A stretch of 64,000 nucleotides of DNA. Source: Conoideocrella luteorostrata. Its lineage: Eukaryota; Ascomycota; Sordariomycetes; Hypocreales; Clavicipitaceae. Shown here in pieces: positions 1 through 11,468 of this stretch. Position 1 is the first letter of the stretch, and each line of letters begins with the position of its first letter. The notes under the pieces were generated by a model that searched no databases, had not been told where the DNA came from, and was given only the letters and a program-made list of their open reading frames with translations. The DNA is taken from the NCBI GenBank assembly GCA_032433595.1, contig JASWJB010000127.1, forward strand, positions 46,733-110,732. Reading direction: 5' to 3'. The translations under genes and the position numbers were made by a program.

Positions 1-502
1 TCACACCTTCGCACACACGCGATGTTCACCATTTGTCTCTCGTCCCGATTGAGTGCGGGCGGGTGCCAGGGCATACCAGAATGTCCCTTGTCGGCTGGCC
101 TGTCTTCCTGTCTCCCTGTCTCGCTGCCTCGCACCTTCAGCGCATCTCCATCCGACACGGCACAGGCAATGTCATGTCCGCCTCATGCTCTGCTGGCATC
201 CTCGAGCGACTCTGTTATTCGACAGCCTCTTCTGTTTTTGGCCGAATCGAATCGTAGTGGCCAATCCGCCAATGGATCCCCTGTCTGCTGGCCACAGCCC
301 ACACTTCCTCTAATAATGCTGCCGACGAGTCTATGTTGTCTCACGATGTGAAGCATGAGGTTAGGAGCGGGAGCGGGAGGGTCAACAGCGCTAAGTATAA
401 CCCAAAACACGTAAAACCCTGGGGGTATTACTAGCGATGGACATGAACTGATTTCTGCGGCGAGGTTTTTTTTAGATCTCCGTTTTCCTTTCTGTTTCTT
501 GA

Positions 503-528
503 CCTGACCTGACCTGACCTGACCTGTC
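503..528. repeat. CCTGA pentanucleotide microsatellite
   Basis: Five consecutive CCTGA-type units are visible in a non-coding stretch. It is a simple tandem repeat with no evident function. Confidence 0.85.
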
Positions 529-1743
529 CCCTTGCTGGCAAGCAAGGTCCTGCAAGTATTATGATTGTACTCCGTAGAAGCACTCAAGATGTTCAACGAT
601 GTCCTAGTTATTTGCCACTGCTACAACGGAGGGGTGGGACAGCTTGTCTGTGCATTGCCTTGTAGCGTCGACTCCACGTCCGTGTAATGTCAGCCTGATG
701 CATACAGAGGCTTGCAGGTTTCTTGCAGGTTGCAGCAGGTAGCGGCAGGTTGCGGCATCCTGGTTCCCACTTTCGATGTTAACACACAGCGCCGCTGCCG
801 GATGCTGCGTCGACAGGTGGCCAACTTGTCCTCTTCAGTGGGTCTCAGCCGGTGGGCTTCGTTATCGAGGAATCATGTTAACTGGCTGGTGCTTCCTCTC
901 GATTGAATAGACCAAATTTGATCCGATTCTCGCTTCATCAGATGACGATACCATGGCAGCCCAAGTACACTGGTTATTGTAGGGGCAAGGCACCACTCTG
1001 TAATGCGGAGAAAAGCCAAGCTCCTAGAGTGCGCATGTGTTGCATCTCATCTCAGCCTGATTCGACTCAAGGAGCCTCACATAGTATTGAGACGTGTAAG
1101 AACGTGTGAGAGACAGGATTTTGGATACTGGCACGACTGGATCAATGTTTCCGCAGAGCCATGACGATCCCAAAGCCGCAGCAGCGAGTAGCAGCATCTC
1201 CAAGCTGGCCGCTGGCCACATGACTGACACTGGTGAACCACATCGCCCTTCACCTGCACAATTTAATGGAACCAGGCGAGGGCTCGCCAATCTGTACGAT
1301 ACATAGTTATTACGGAGCACGGAGCAGGTCCACATGCATTAACGGCCTGACTAGCAACTAGTAGGTACCCTGGCAGCCTGGGCAGCATATTGGCCTGCCT
1401 GGACGCTTCAAAGCACGCAACTCGCCTCTCAGGGTTCCGGTGAAGTTAGCAAAGGGAGCACCGAGCCCTTGCCGTCGCGCGCCGAGGGCCAGGTCAAGGA
1501 CAGTCAGGACCCAGCCGCCCAGTGAAGAAGGGATCGCGCCCGGTCCATCTAATCCTGGTTGTTTGCTGCTGCTCTCTCTTGGCTCCTCATGGCCCTGGTC
1601 TGTCCTTTGTCTGAGCCGTAAATCCGTACTTGCGCGCTTCGTGCCTGGTTGGCTGACGGGTTGTCGTCGCCCTTTGGATGTTTCTTTTTCCCTTTGAATT
1701 TTCAAGACCTTTGCTTCATCTACGCCATCCTCTTTGCTCTTCG

Positions 1744-1808
1744 TCTGCTTTGCTTTGCTTCGTTTTTCTCTTTTCTCTTTTCTTTTCTTTTCTTTTCTTT
1801 TTTTTTTG
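1744..1808. repeat. T/CT-rich low-complexity tract
   Basis: Repeated TTTTC units run into a run of T. Pyrimidine tracts of this kind are common in fungal promoters and 5' leaders. It lies about 650 bp upstream of the F-box/WD40 start codon. Confidence 0.75.
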
Positions 1809-2455
1809 GTACTGTGCTGCGCTGCCTTTCCGCTTGGGCTGCCTGATACCAATGCTCATTTCGGCATCTGGCCTCCCCTACTGGTCATTCCATGCCATTT
1901 GCGGCTACAACATCTGAGAAGTATGCGTTTCTGTTAGCGCCCCCGGCCTATCCATCCATTCAGCCCTCCTCCAACCACCCAACCCCATCTTTCCATCCAT
2001 CCCCCTCCTCAAATCCAATGCCAATGCCGGCACCATCTTAGCCTATCCTGTCCCGGGCTTTGGAATCAGATATTACCACGACATCCACCACCACCGTCAC
2101 CGCGACAGCCAGCTGTGCAGACTGACCATCCATCTTCCAAGAGTCTTCCACGACGACAACACTTTCCCGCAGCGGGCCGCTCCTCCTTGATTCTACTATC
2201 CAAACCCCGGAACGTTGAACTTGCACAATACATGTGATTAGGTTGCTTCAGGAGCTGACATGACCTGTGCCAGGCTTCGTTAGTCCGGCTTTGGCTTAAC
2301 CGACTCTAGTCCTCGCCTGGACGTTGCTCTCGCTCGAGTCCGTTGAGAGACGTTGGTCCAGAATTCACGAACTTGCACCTCTACTTCCTCGATCCCCGAG
2401 TCTGTCTACAATTGCCTGAAGCAGGAGTACCGGCGTGTGTAAAGGGCTGACCATC

Positions 2456-4832
2456 ATGGACGGCTATAACCGACCTGTTGGCTTCTCGGAGCGGAGGGGA
2501 AGCATCTTAACCGAGGAACTGGCGCTCAATACCGCAAACACCACCTTGAACAATCCCAGAATAGAGAAGCTGCCGCAACAGCAGGCTCGACAGATTAGAG
2601 GACCGCCGACCCCTAGCATACCCACGCCCGCGACAGACTTTGACCAGCAGCTGACTGGCTCCCCACCGCCGCCTCCGACTCCGGCAGCATCGCCAGGTCC
2701 CGCGCATTGTCAGCCTGATTGGAGTGATGCTGCCGATGACGAGGACTTCTTCCTCGCCAAAGTCCGTCAACATTTTAAGAATTGCTCAGGGCCCCAGCGA
2801 ACAAGAGTACTGGCCGATTTACTCAACCTCTGCACGAGCCAGCAGTTGAGTTTCGTTCACCAATTTGTCAGCCCGCTTCTGAAGAAAGACCCTTTTACAA
2901 GTTTACCGGATGAGTTATGCTTGAGAGTAAGATCCGGCAGCGGTGTCCTCTTTCGCTGCAGCAGTAGCGGTCGTAAACAGTGCAGCACGTAACTGACTCT
3001 CTACCGTGCAGATTTTGTCCTTCATCGATGATCCGAAAGTATTGGCCCGGGCGTCTCAAGTATCCAAAAGATGGAGAGACCTCCTCAGTGATGACATGAC
3101 GTGGAAAAACCTCTGTGTCAAACACGACTATGATCGTCGCTTATCAGAGATCAATGCCCCATCCCCCATTTTACCTACGAGGCCGGCAGCTCATGCTTTG
3201 GTCAATGCCGACTATGAGATGACGGCCAGCAATAGTTTTCCCGGCACACATCCGCTACCTGGCCGCGGTTCGGGATCCCGCAGCTTTGACGGCACCACAA
3301 GACGACCTCCACTTCGGTCGTACAAGTCTCACTTCAAGCAGCGGTATTTAGTAGAGGCTGCATGGAGATCGGGAGGTACTAGTGTTCATAGAAACATTAC
3401 ACAAGAGGGCGGCGTTGTTACTAGCCTACACTTGACTCCGAAATACATCATTGTGGCTCTGGATAATGCCAAGATTCACGTTTTTGATACCAACGGGGAT
3501 AACCAGCGCACGCTGCAAGGACACGTTATGGGTGTCTGGGCCATGGTGCCGTGGGAAGACACCATGGTCAGCGGCGGCTGTGATCGGGATGTCCGTGTGT
3601 GGGACCTGAAGACTGGGTGAGTGCAACTGACTTTTTAAACCTGGGGCTGCCTTGAAGGATCGGACGTACTGACCGATGCTTGCTCTCAGTGCCTGCCTTC
3701 ACACACTACGTGGACATACGTCCACTGTTAGATGTCTCAAGATGGCTGATGCAGATACCGCCATTTCTGGATCTCGCGACACGACTTTACGCATTTGGGA
3801 TATTAAGACGGGCTTATGTCGCAATGTGCTTGTTGGGCACCAGTCGAGTGTGCGCTGTCTGGAAATCAAAGGCGATATCGTGGTATCCGGCAGTTACGAC
3901 ACTTTCGCTAGAGTGTGGAGTATATCAGAAGGACGATGCCTCCAGACCCTGCAAGGCCACTTTAGTCAGATCTATGCCATCGCTTTTGATGGCAAGCGGG
4001 TAGTCACGGGCAGTCTGGATACCAACGTCAGAGTTTGGGATCCTGTTTCAGGGTGAGTGTTGACCCACGAGATGACAGCATACAAACCTTCCTCCTTCTT
4101 GGTAAAAAAAAAAATAAAAGACAAAAAGAACAGAAAGCTAACAATCTTACCAAGTGAATGCCTTGCTATTTTGCAAGGACATACATCCCTCGTCGGACAG
4201 CTACAGATGCGTGGAGACACTCTGGTCACTGGTGGATCCGATGGATCAGTTCGAGTGTGGTCGTTGGAAAAGATGTGTCCCATTCACCGTCTCGCCGCGC
4301 ATGACAACAGCGTGACCAGTTTGCAGTTTGATGACACCCGTGTTGTCAGTGGTGGTAGTGATGGCCGCGTCAAGATTTGGGATCTCAAAACCGGCCACCT
4401 AGTCCGAGAGCTTATTGCTCAAGGGGAAGCAGTTTGGCGTGTCGCTTTCGAGGACGAAAAATGCATCGCACTGGCTCTGAGACAAGGTCGCACAGTGATG
4501 GAGGTAGGTTTAAGCCGCACTTTCGTCTTTATTCAGACTTCTAGAGCCGACGCTAACAAGTTTTGTTCACTTAGGTCTGGTCTTTTTCGCCTCCCGATGA
4601 GCAGCTGTATGACCGACCTCTCTCGCTAAGAGAGCGTGAGCTGCAGGACAACCCTCAGAGACCACTGAGTGCCATGGCTCTCGATTATCGATCCAGTGAC
4701 CCGGTCACCATTGCGACTGCAGCATCAACCCGGGAAACCCAAGACGTTGATATGCAAGACGCTGAAGCAGCAGCCGGCCCTTCCACGGCTCCACTCCCGG
4801 GTGCGAACAAGACATTTTTTCACGACGACTGA
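2456..4832 (+). CDS. F-box/WD40 repeat protein, Cdc4/FBXW7-like SCF substrate receptor
   Basis: Five exons (2456-2926, 3012-3616, 3690-4052, 4155-4503, 4575-4832) join in frame to give 681 residues. The N-terminus is Pro/Gln-rich. An F-box follows at about residues 148-195 (SLPDELCLRILSFIDDP, then a KRWRDLL segment), split by intron 1 inside LR-ILSF. About eight WD40 blades then run from about residue 290 to 600, with recurring GH...VWDLKTG endings. Proteins of this Cdc4/FBXW7/SconB class bind Skp1 through the F-box and phosphorylated substrates through the WD40 propeller in SCF ubiquitin ligases. Introns 2 and 3 both cut the Gly codon that closes a WD repeat, in the same phase, so exon and repeat borders coincide. 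The tail is acidic and disordered. The start is the first ATG of the frame. Which paralogue it is (Cdc4, SconB or other) cannot be settled by eye. Confidence 0.9.
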
Positions 4833-5883
4833 GCTTGCTTGGGATAGAAAATAAGTCAACAGGCTTGACATGACTACGACTTTTTACATAACTTCTTCTA
4901 CAGGAAAGAAGCACAAACACAACTTTTATATGCTTTTCAACAAACAGCACTAGCTCCGGGGTATAGAACTCTGTGAGGATCGGCAGGGAGCATGTTACAA
5001 TAGGCGTTGCGTTATTACATGATTGATACGTGTATGGCTTTTGCTGGGTTGGAAGAACTTTCAATACATATTACGCATGGGGGCTACAGCAAAGTTTTTG
5101 GGTGGAATTACTGTGAATGGAGTCAGAACGGGGAGTCTAGGGAGCCTAGCCCGCTATTCTGGGCTGGATTATACCATTGTTAGCTATAATACCACGACAT
5201 GAACTACTTTGTGCTGATGTTTGAATGCCATGGTTCGACTGTATGAAGTGTTTCCTGTGACTCAGCTTCAAAATGTACAAAAGGTAGGCACCCCCTCCGT
5301 AGAAGTGCTCTTATTGGGTCTGGACCCATGTCAGGATCAAAATCTGCTACCTTTTTTTTGTAGTTCGTAAACCCCCCGGGAACTAATGAAAGTACCATCC
5401 CTGGAGAACGTGGTCGCCTGAAGGGTTCACTACATAAATTAAAAAAAATCACAGGATGTGCGAAAATTCCCGCAGGTATTCGCTCGTTCAGCGGAGGGTA
5501 CGGAGTAACTAACTTGGTTGAGCCCTGGGCCAGCTGGGGCTACAGTTACCTTACCCATTGCTGTCTTATCTCCCATAAATTCTACCCCGTAACTAGCGCC
5601 GGAATGGCTTATCCCAACCCATGTTCAAGCCTGCAGTCAGTCCATCAGTTTAGATAAATGGCTGCCAAACCGGTCGTCGGACTCCCGATGTCGCATCACG
5701 TGCTGGCGAAGCTAGAGCTTGTTTAGGGCTAGCGCTATCCAACAGAGAGCTCAACGCTCAACACTGTGAAATTTCGGAGAGCTCCATGTCGGCGGGTTGC
5801 GCAGATAGATCTCTCTTCTTCTAGATTATCATCAACCTCCTGCTTTCCAATTGAACAGAGGTCATCACCACACTCCCTGCGCC
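4833..5883. other. Intergenic region between the F-box/WD40 gene and PDA1
   Basis: No gene is seen. One TACGGAGTA motif lies at 5499-5507. The final 80 bases before PDA1 are CT-rich and look like a normal leader. Confidence 0.6.
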
Positions 5884-7403
5884 ATGTTCTCCAGAGCCCT
5901 CCGAGTTTCTAGGGCGTTGCCTGTGCGTGCCAGGGCCCAGGCTCCTTTTGTTCTGGCCAAGCGATCCGTTACCACAGACGCTGCGTCAGCCTCGCTGCAC
6001 AATGGTGTTCCTGAGGTAAGTTTTCTGCGACAGTTTCATTCATGCTTGTCAGTCATGTCAACAACAATTGGCAAGTAACTTGATACCGAAGCATATGTAA
6101 GTGCAAGGGCTATACAACTGAATTGAGTCACTGACAAAATTTCCCGATACAGTCCGAAGACGAGCCCTTCCAGGTCACCCTGAGCGATGAGAGCTTCGAG
6201 ACCTACGAATTGGACCCCCCTCCTTACACCATCGAAGTGACCAAGAAGGAGCTGAAGCAGATGTACTCTGACATGGTCACTATTAGGTACGATTTGACAA
6301 CCCCGAGATCGTCATGCATTGGCTTTTTCACAGAGGTGGAGCAACTTTTGCTGATAATCCCGCAGACAGATGGAAATGGCCGCCGACCGCCTGTACAAGG
6401 AAAAGAAGATCCGTGGTTTCTGTCACTTGTCTACTGGACAGGAGGCTGTTGCCGTCGGTATCGAGCATGCCATCACCAAGGCCGACGATGTGATTACCGC
6501 TTACCGATGCCATGGCTTCGCCCTGATGCGAGGTGGCACCGTTCGATCCATCATTGGCGAGCTTCTCGGAAGACGTGAGGGTATTGCTTACGGCAAGGGT
6601 GGCTCTATGCACATGTTCTCCAAAGGCTTCTACGGTGGCAACGGTATCGTTGGTGCTCAGGTTCCTGTCGGCGCTGGTCTGGCTTTCGCCCATAAGTACA
6701 ATGATAGCAAGACTGCTAGTGTTATCCTGTATGGTGATGGTGCCAGTAATCAGGGCCAGGTGTTTGAGGCTTTCAACATGGCTAAGCTGTGGAACCTTCC
6801 CGCTCTATTCGGCTGCGAGAGTGAGTGTGCCCTTTTGATCTTGGTCTACACAGCATTACTTTATTGAATCCGTGACATAAGCTAACTGTACAAGACAACA
6901 AATACGGCATGGGCACGTCCGCCGCACGTTCTTCCGCATTGACCGACTACTACAAGCGTGGACAGTATATCCCAGGACTGAAGGTTAACGGCATGGACGT
7001 CCTGGCTGTCAAGGCTGCAGTCAAGTACGGCAAGGAATGGACCGGCTCCGACAAAGGTCCTATGGTTCTCGAGTACGTCACCTACCGCTATGGTGGTCAC
7101 TCCATGTCCGACCCCGGTACCACCTACCGCACCCGTGAGGAAATCCAGCGCATGCGATCCACCAACGATCCTATCGCCGGATTGAAGCACAAGATCCTGG
7201 ACTGGGAGGTCACCACCGAGGATGACTTGAAGAAGATCGACAAGGAGGCTCGAAGCCACGTCAACGAGGAGGTTGCTATTGCTGAGGCTATGGCTGTTCC
7301 TGAGGCAAAGCCCTCTATTCTGTTTGAGGATATCTATGCCCGTGGTACTGAGCCCAGCCACATCCGCGGCCGTACCCCTGATGAGAACCACTACTTTGTC
7401 TAA
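5884..7403 (+). CDS. PDA1: Pyruvate dehydrogenase E1 component, alpha subunit (mitochondrial)
   Basis: Four exons (5884-6015, 6153-6286, 6366-6820, 6895-7403) encode 409 residues, the usual size for the family. The first about 30 residues are rich in Arg, Ala and Ser without acidic residues, as expected of a mitochondrial presequence. The core reads [12 protein letters not shown], then GDGASNQGQ (GDG at about residue 211) and ends the thiamine-diphosphate motif with NN at 241-242, exactly across intron 3. The loop [12 protein letters not shown] carries the serines phosphorylated by PDH kinase in this family. With the beta subunit it decarboxylates pyruvate and hands the acetyl group to E2 in the mitochondrial matrix. 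The acceptor of intron 2 was set at 6365, because it gives [13 protein letters not shown] in frame. Nothing is broken. Confidence 0.97.
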
Positions 7404-7808
7404 GCGCCGTACCAAAAACCCTGTTTGGACATAAAAAAAAACTACGATACCTAGACCTTGTGTGTGGAGTATGGGTTGTGGCCAAACTTCTTTCTATAAT
7501 GATTCCTTGGACTTTTCACCTTTTGTACTATAATCCTTCAGATAGAGAGGACCGGAGAGCTCAAATCTAAGCATGCTTCTTTGTTGTACTGTCTGTGCCA
7601 CCAGAAGAAAAGGGTTCTTGAAAGTGAGGGAAACTAAATTCATGTGACTGTGTTTTGTGACAAGGACTTTGGATTTACGAGTTATTATAATCTAATCCTG
7701 CCACGGGAAAAAAACAAAAGCAAAAAAAAAAAAAACCAGCCAACACTTCTAGATGGGTCTCTTAGTTAACAAGCAGCCGAGCGGCGCCTTCTACAGTCTG
7801 TGTCCATG

Positions 7809-7859
7809 AATTTCCAACCCCCAGAGTCGCGTTGCGGCACGCAAGCTGGGTTGGAAATT
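7809..7859. repeat. 12-bp perfect inverted repeat (hairpin) between PDA1 and the ligase gene
   Basis: AATTTCCAACCC at 7809-7820 is the exact reverse complement of GGGTTGGAAATT at 7848-7859. The 27-nt loop contains a smaller GCGT/ACGC pairing. It sits between the 3' end of PDA1 and the ligase promoter. Its function is unknown: it could be a 3'-end or insulator structure, or a short foldback element. Confidence 0.7.
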
Positions 7860-7965
7860 ATTGCACCCGCACTACTCCGTATACATCGAGACATCGCCTC
7901 TGGGTAGAGACCCGCAGGAACTTCAGCCCCACGTGATAGGCCCTGCGGACGTGACTTCTTTCTCT

Positions 7966-7974
7966 GGCGCGAAA
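7966..7974 (-). promoter_or_regulatory. E2F/MBF-like site upstream of DNA ligase I
   Basis: GGCGCGAAA is TTTCGCGCC on the other strand, matching the TTTSGCGC core of E2F/MBF-type sites. It lies 62 bp upstream of the first in-frame ATG of the ligase gene, and an AACGCGC word follows nearby. DNA ligase I genes are G1/S-regulated by such factors in yeasts; applying that here is inference. Confidence 0.45.
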
Positions 7975-8035
7975 CCCATTAACGCGCTCCTGCCTGTTAG
8001 CGGCGCGTCAAGGTGCTTGCTAACTAGTTGTATTA

Positions 8036-11000
8036 ATGGCAGCATTCTCCTACAGTGCACCCATCGTGAGTTCAAGTCAACAATTATTTTCTCCAGCCTC
8101 TTTCACGCTGGCTTCTAGGAAAGGAATTGGGAATATTTTTCGCCGCTCACTGGTACAGTTGCCACTTGCGACACATCGTATCATGGCACCGCCGAAGCAG
8201 GCGACACTGGGGTATGTAAAAGGCCAGAGCACTTTGGGGTGCGTGAAATCGGACTGAAGTAGCACAGTCCTGGTATTTGCTACGTTTACTATGCAAATTG
8301 CAAGTACTAATTTTGCTCCCCCCCTTGGTATAGGAAATTTTTTGGGGCAAAGAGCCCGGCGCCTCGGCAGCAGACGAAGCTTGCCTTTGCGACGAGGACC
8401 TTATCTGCTGACGCTGAGGACGAGGATGTGAGCGCTAAGGAGAATACAGATCCGGATTGTGGTATGATATATGAACCATGATCGTGGTTGATTACTCTGT
8501 CCGCGAATTCGTTATTGACTCTCTTCGGCGGTAGACTCAAAGAAGCGATCCCGACTTCCAAGCCAGAACGGTGTTGTTAAAGCCGAAGACGATGAGGACG
8601 AGGGCCCTGTAGTGAAGAGGGCGCGGCGAAGTAGAGTCAAGTTCGAGGAGGATGAAGAGGAGGAGGTTGTTCAAGCAGTACCTAAGAAGGAAGTCGTGGA
8701 GGATACAAAAATTAAACAATCCGTGGAGGCTGCCCAGACGAAAGAAGAAGTCGAAGATGCGAAAGTCAAACTAAGGGATAGTCCGGATACCGACAGCAAA
8801 CCGATAAAGGCATCAGATGATGAATTTAAAGAGGAGGCGGCTTCAGAATCCGGCTCCGAGGCTGAAGGGGAGGCGGAGATTGACGAAAAGCCAGAAGTCG
8901 CTGCAAAAGCCAGAGAAAAAGTGCAAACACAGCTCAAAACTAAGAGCAAGCATCCTTACCCTGATTGGAAACCCAAAAGCCCTGTTCCATACGCCGCATT
9001 GTGTGAAACCTTCTCATTGATTGAGATGACCACAAAGCGGTTGATTATCATGGAGCACTGTTCGCTGTTTCTACGACAAGTGATGCGACTAACTCCAGAT
9101 GACTTGCTGCCGACCGTTTTGTTGATGATCAACAAGCTCGCTCCAGATTACGCTGGCATTGAGCTCGGAATTGGCGAGTCACTGATTATGAAGGCCATTG
9201 GCGAGACGACTGGTCGTAGCTTGCAAGTCATCAAGGCAGACCAAAAGGAGATTGGGGATTTGGGTCTCGTGGCGGTCAAGAGCAGATCAACCCAGCCCAC
9301 CATGTTCAAGCCAAAGCCACTTAGTGTTAGGGGTGTGCATCAGGGGTTGATGGGTATTGCCACTGTCACTGGTAATGGCGCACAGGGTAGAAAAGTTGAC
9401 GGCATCAAGAAGCTCTTGTCTGCGGCTGATGCGCACTCGACCACGAAAGCTGACATCACAAAGGATAAGGGCGGGCCAAGTGAAGCTAAATATATTATTA
9501 GATTTCTCGAGGGCAAGTTGAGGCTTGGCCTTGCTGAAAGGACTGTGCTTGTGTCCCTGGCCCAGGCTATCGTCTGCCATGAAGCTGATCAAAAGGGCAA
9601 GATTCCTAGCACAACTGAGATGGAGAATGGCGAGTCTATTCTCAAGACAGTGTATAGCGAATTGCCTAGCTACGATGCTATTATCCCCGCTGTCCTTGAG
9701 CACGGTATTATGAAATTGAGGGAGAGCTGCAAGCTGCGGCCTGGTGTCCCTCTGAAACCCATGTTGGCAAAGCCCACGAAAGCCATCACGGAAGTCTTGG
9801 ATCGATTTGAAGGTCAAAAGTTCACATGCGAGTACAAATATGACGGTGAGAGAGCTCAAATCCATTACGTGGCCAAGGATGCACCGCAAGAATTAAGCCA
9901 GGAGACCGCTGGAGCTGCGAAAGCGGCCGCCGATGGAGTGGCCAGCATCTTCTCAAGAAACTCCGAGGATCTGTCCAGAAAATACCCCGATATTCTGGCC
10001 AAACTACACACTTGGGTCAAGGATGATACCAAGAGTTTTGTGTTGGATTGCGAAACAGTGGCATGGGATGTAACTGAAAGGAAGGTGCTGCCTTTCCAGC
10101 AATTAATGACGCGGAAAAAGAAGGATGTCAAAGTGGAGGATGTCAAAGTCAAGGTTTGCGTGTTTGCTTTCGACTTGTTGTACCTGAATGGCCAGCCAGT
10201 TGTTGAGAAGTCGCTCCGGGAGCGCCGGGAACTGCTTCACAAGTCATTTACACCTACAGAAGGCGAGTTCGCGTTTGCTACATGCATGGATGGCCAAGAG
10301 CTTGACGAGATCCAACTGTTTCTCGATGAGAGTGTCAAGGCCTCCTGCGAAGGGCTGATGGTGAAGATGCTGGACGGGACGGAGAGTGGGTATGAGCCCA
10401 GCAAACGCAGTCGAAACTGGCTCAAGGTAAGCTATCTAAAGACTCACCTCGACGGACAGCCCAGTCCAACCCCAGTCCAGGCCCGCAACTTTGCTAATAT
10501 GTCGATCTTCAGGTCAAGAAGGATTATCTACTTGGGTTAGGTGATTCGCTAGATCTCGTCGTTCTGGGCGCATACCACGGGAGAGGAAAGCGCACATCCG
10601 TCTACGGCGCTTTCTTACTCGCCTGCTACAACCCAGCTACTGATACATATGAAACAGTATGCAACATCGGAACGGGGTTCTCCGAACAGGTCCTTGAGGA
10701 ACTGCACGCACAGCTCTCACAAATAGTCATTGACCGTCCCAAGCCGTTCTACCAGCATTCCTCTGGCGGCCAGCACCAACCAGATGTGTGGTTCGAGCCT
10801 CGACACATATGGGAAGTCAAGACTGCTGACTTGACGTTGAGTCCTCGCTACAAAGCTGGTTGCAAGGAGGGCGTGGACCCCGCCGGGCAGAAGGGTATCA
10901 GTTTACGGTTCCCCCGATTTATCAAGATACGTGATGATAAGAAACCCGATGAGGCAACCAGCAGTAGGCAGGTTGCTGAGATGTACAGGAAGCAGGAGAG

Positions 11001-11049
11001 TGTGACGAAGAACAAGGGACCGTCTGTGGATGACGATTTCGAGTATTAG
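8036..11049 (+). CDS. CDC9: ATP-dependent DNA ligase I (Cdc9), with alternative mitochondrial and nuclear starts
   Basis: Four exons (8036-8211, 8334-8461, 8535-10426, 10513-11049) join in frame. From the ATG at 8183 the product has 861 residues; the in-frame upstream ATG at 8036 adds 49, giving 910. The extra segment is rich in Ser, Ala and Arg with no acidic residue, like a mitochondrial presequence. The second start begins MAPPKQATL and, after splicing, makes QATLGKFF, a PCNA-interacting (PIP) box. An acidic disordered linker follows, then the DNA-binding and adenylation domains with the active-site KYDGER at about residue 486 (short form) and the OB-fold C-terminus. The enzyme seals nicks in replication and excision repair. 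Yeast CDC9 uses two starts in the same way. A potential E2F/MBF site lies just upstream. Confidence 0.95.
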
Positions 11050-11468
11050 ATGGGCGTAGTTACTACACATAGTTGTAGATTTTCTTTTTTTTTCTTTTCA
11101 CTTTTTCTGGGGCACCATGTATAGGTCTAGCCACGAGATGAAGCTAATGTATGAATTAATGCTGGCTTCCTAACCTTGTTACTTTTAGTTGTTGGTCTGC
11201 TTGTTTGTTTATTTGTCCTTCCTGTAAATCAAGCCAAAACATGTGTAACTGGTTGTTACTCTGTTCATAATTCAAAATGGACTTGTAAAACAAGCCTGGT
11301 TTGCACCTCAACCCATCGACTCATCGACTCATCAACTCACCATCTCACCATCTCATTAACACATACATATCTATCGTTTGCTCCGGCTACGCTACAATGA
11401 TTATGGTTCTACAAAATTTGTATCCAAGAAATTAAAAAGGACTAGAGAATTACAAATCCAGGCAAGAC

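Larger units (their letters stand above)
1..2455. other. Upstream intergenic region, no gene supported
   Basis: No open frame here has a recognisable protein or convincing splice structure. It holds low-complexity sequence: five tandem CCTGA-type units near 503-528, a cluster of GCAGGTT-like words at 715-755, and a long T/CT-rich tract at about 1744-1808. The last several hundred bases before 2456 are pyrimidine-rich with many CCATCC words, typical of a fungal promoter or 5' leader, and probably serve the F-box/WD40 gene downstream. One copy of the dispersed TACTCCGTA motif lies at 568-576. Confidence 0.6.
7404..8035. other. PDA1-ligase intergenic region (shared 3' end and promoter)
   Basis: It contains A-rich tracts after the PDA1 stop, a 12-bp perfect inverted repeat (7809-7859), one TACTCCGTA motif (7873-7881), a CACGTG-like word near 7930 and an E2F/MBF-like GGCGCGAAA (7966-7974). 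No gene is seen. Confidence 0.6.

Noticed and set aside
183..596. Minus-strand frame of 137 codons
   Set aside because: It crosses the CCTGA microsatellite and low-complexity DNA, and has no domain-like sequence or promoter context.
1358..1852. Minus-strand frame of 164 codons, Lys/Glu-rich
   Set aside because: Its composition comes from the T/CT tract read in reverse; it lies in the presumed promoter of the F-box/WD40 gene.
6328..7415. Minus-strand frames of 121 and 177 codons
   Set aside because: They are antisense shadows of the PDA1 exons, which match a known enzyme exactly.
9287..9889. Minus-strand frame of 200 codons
   Set aside because: Antisense shadow of the ligase catalytic exon.
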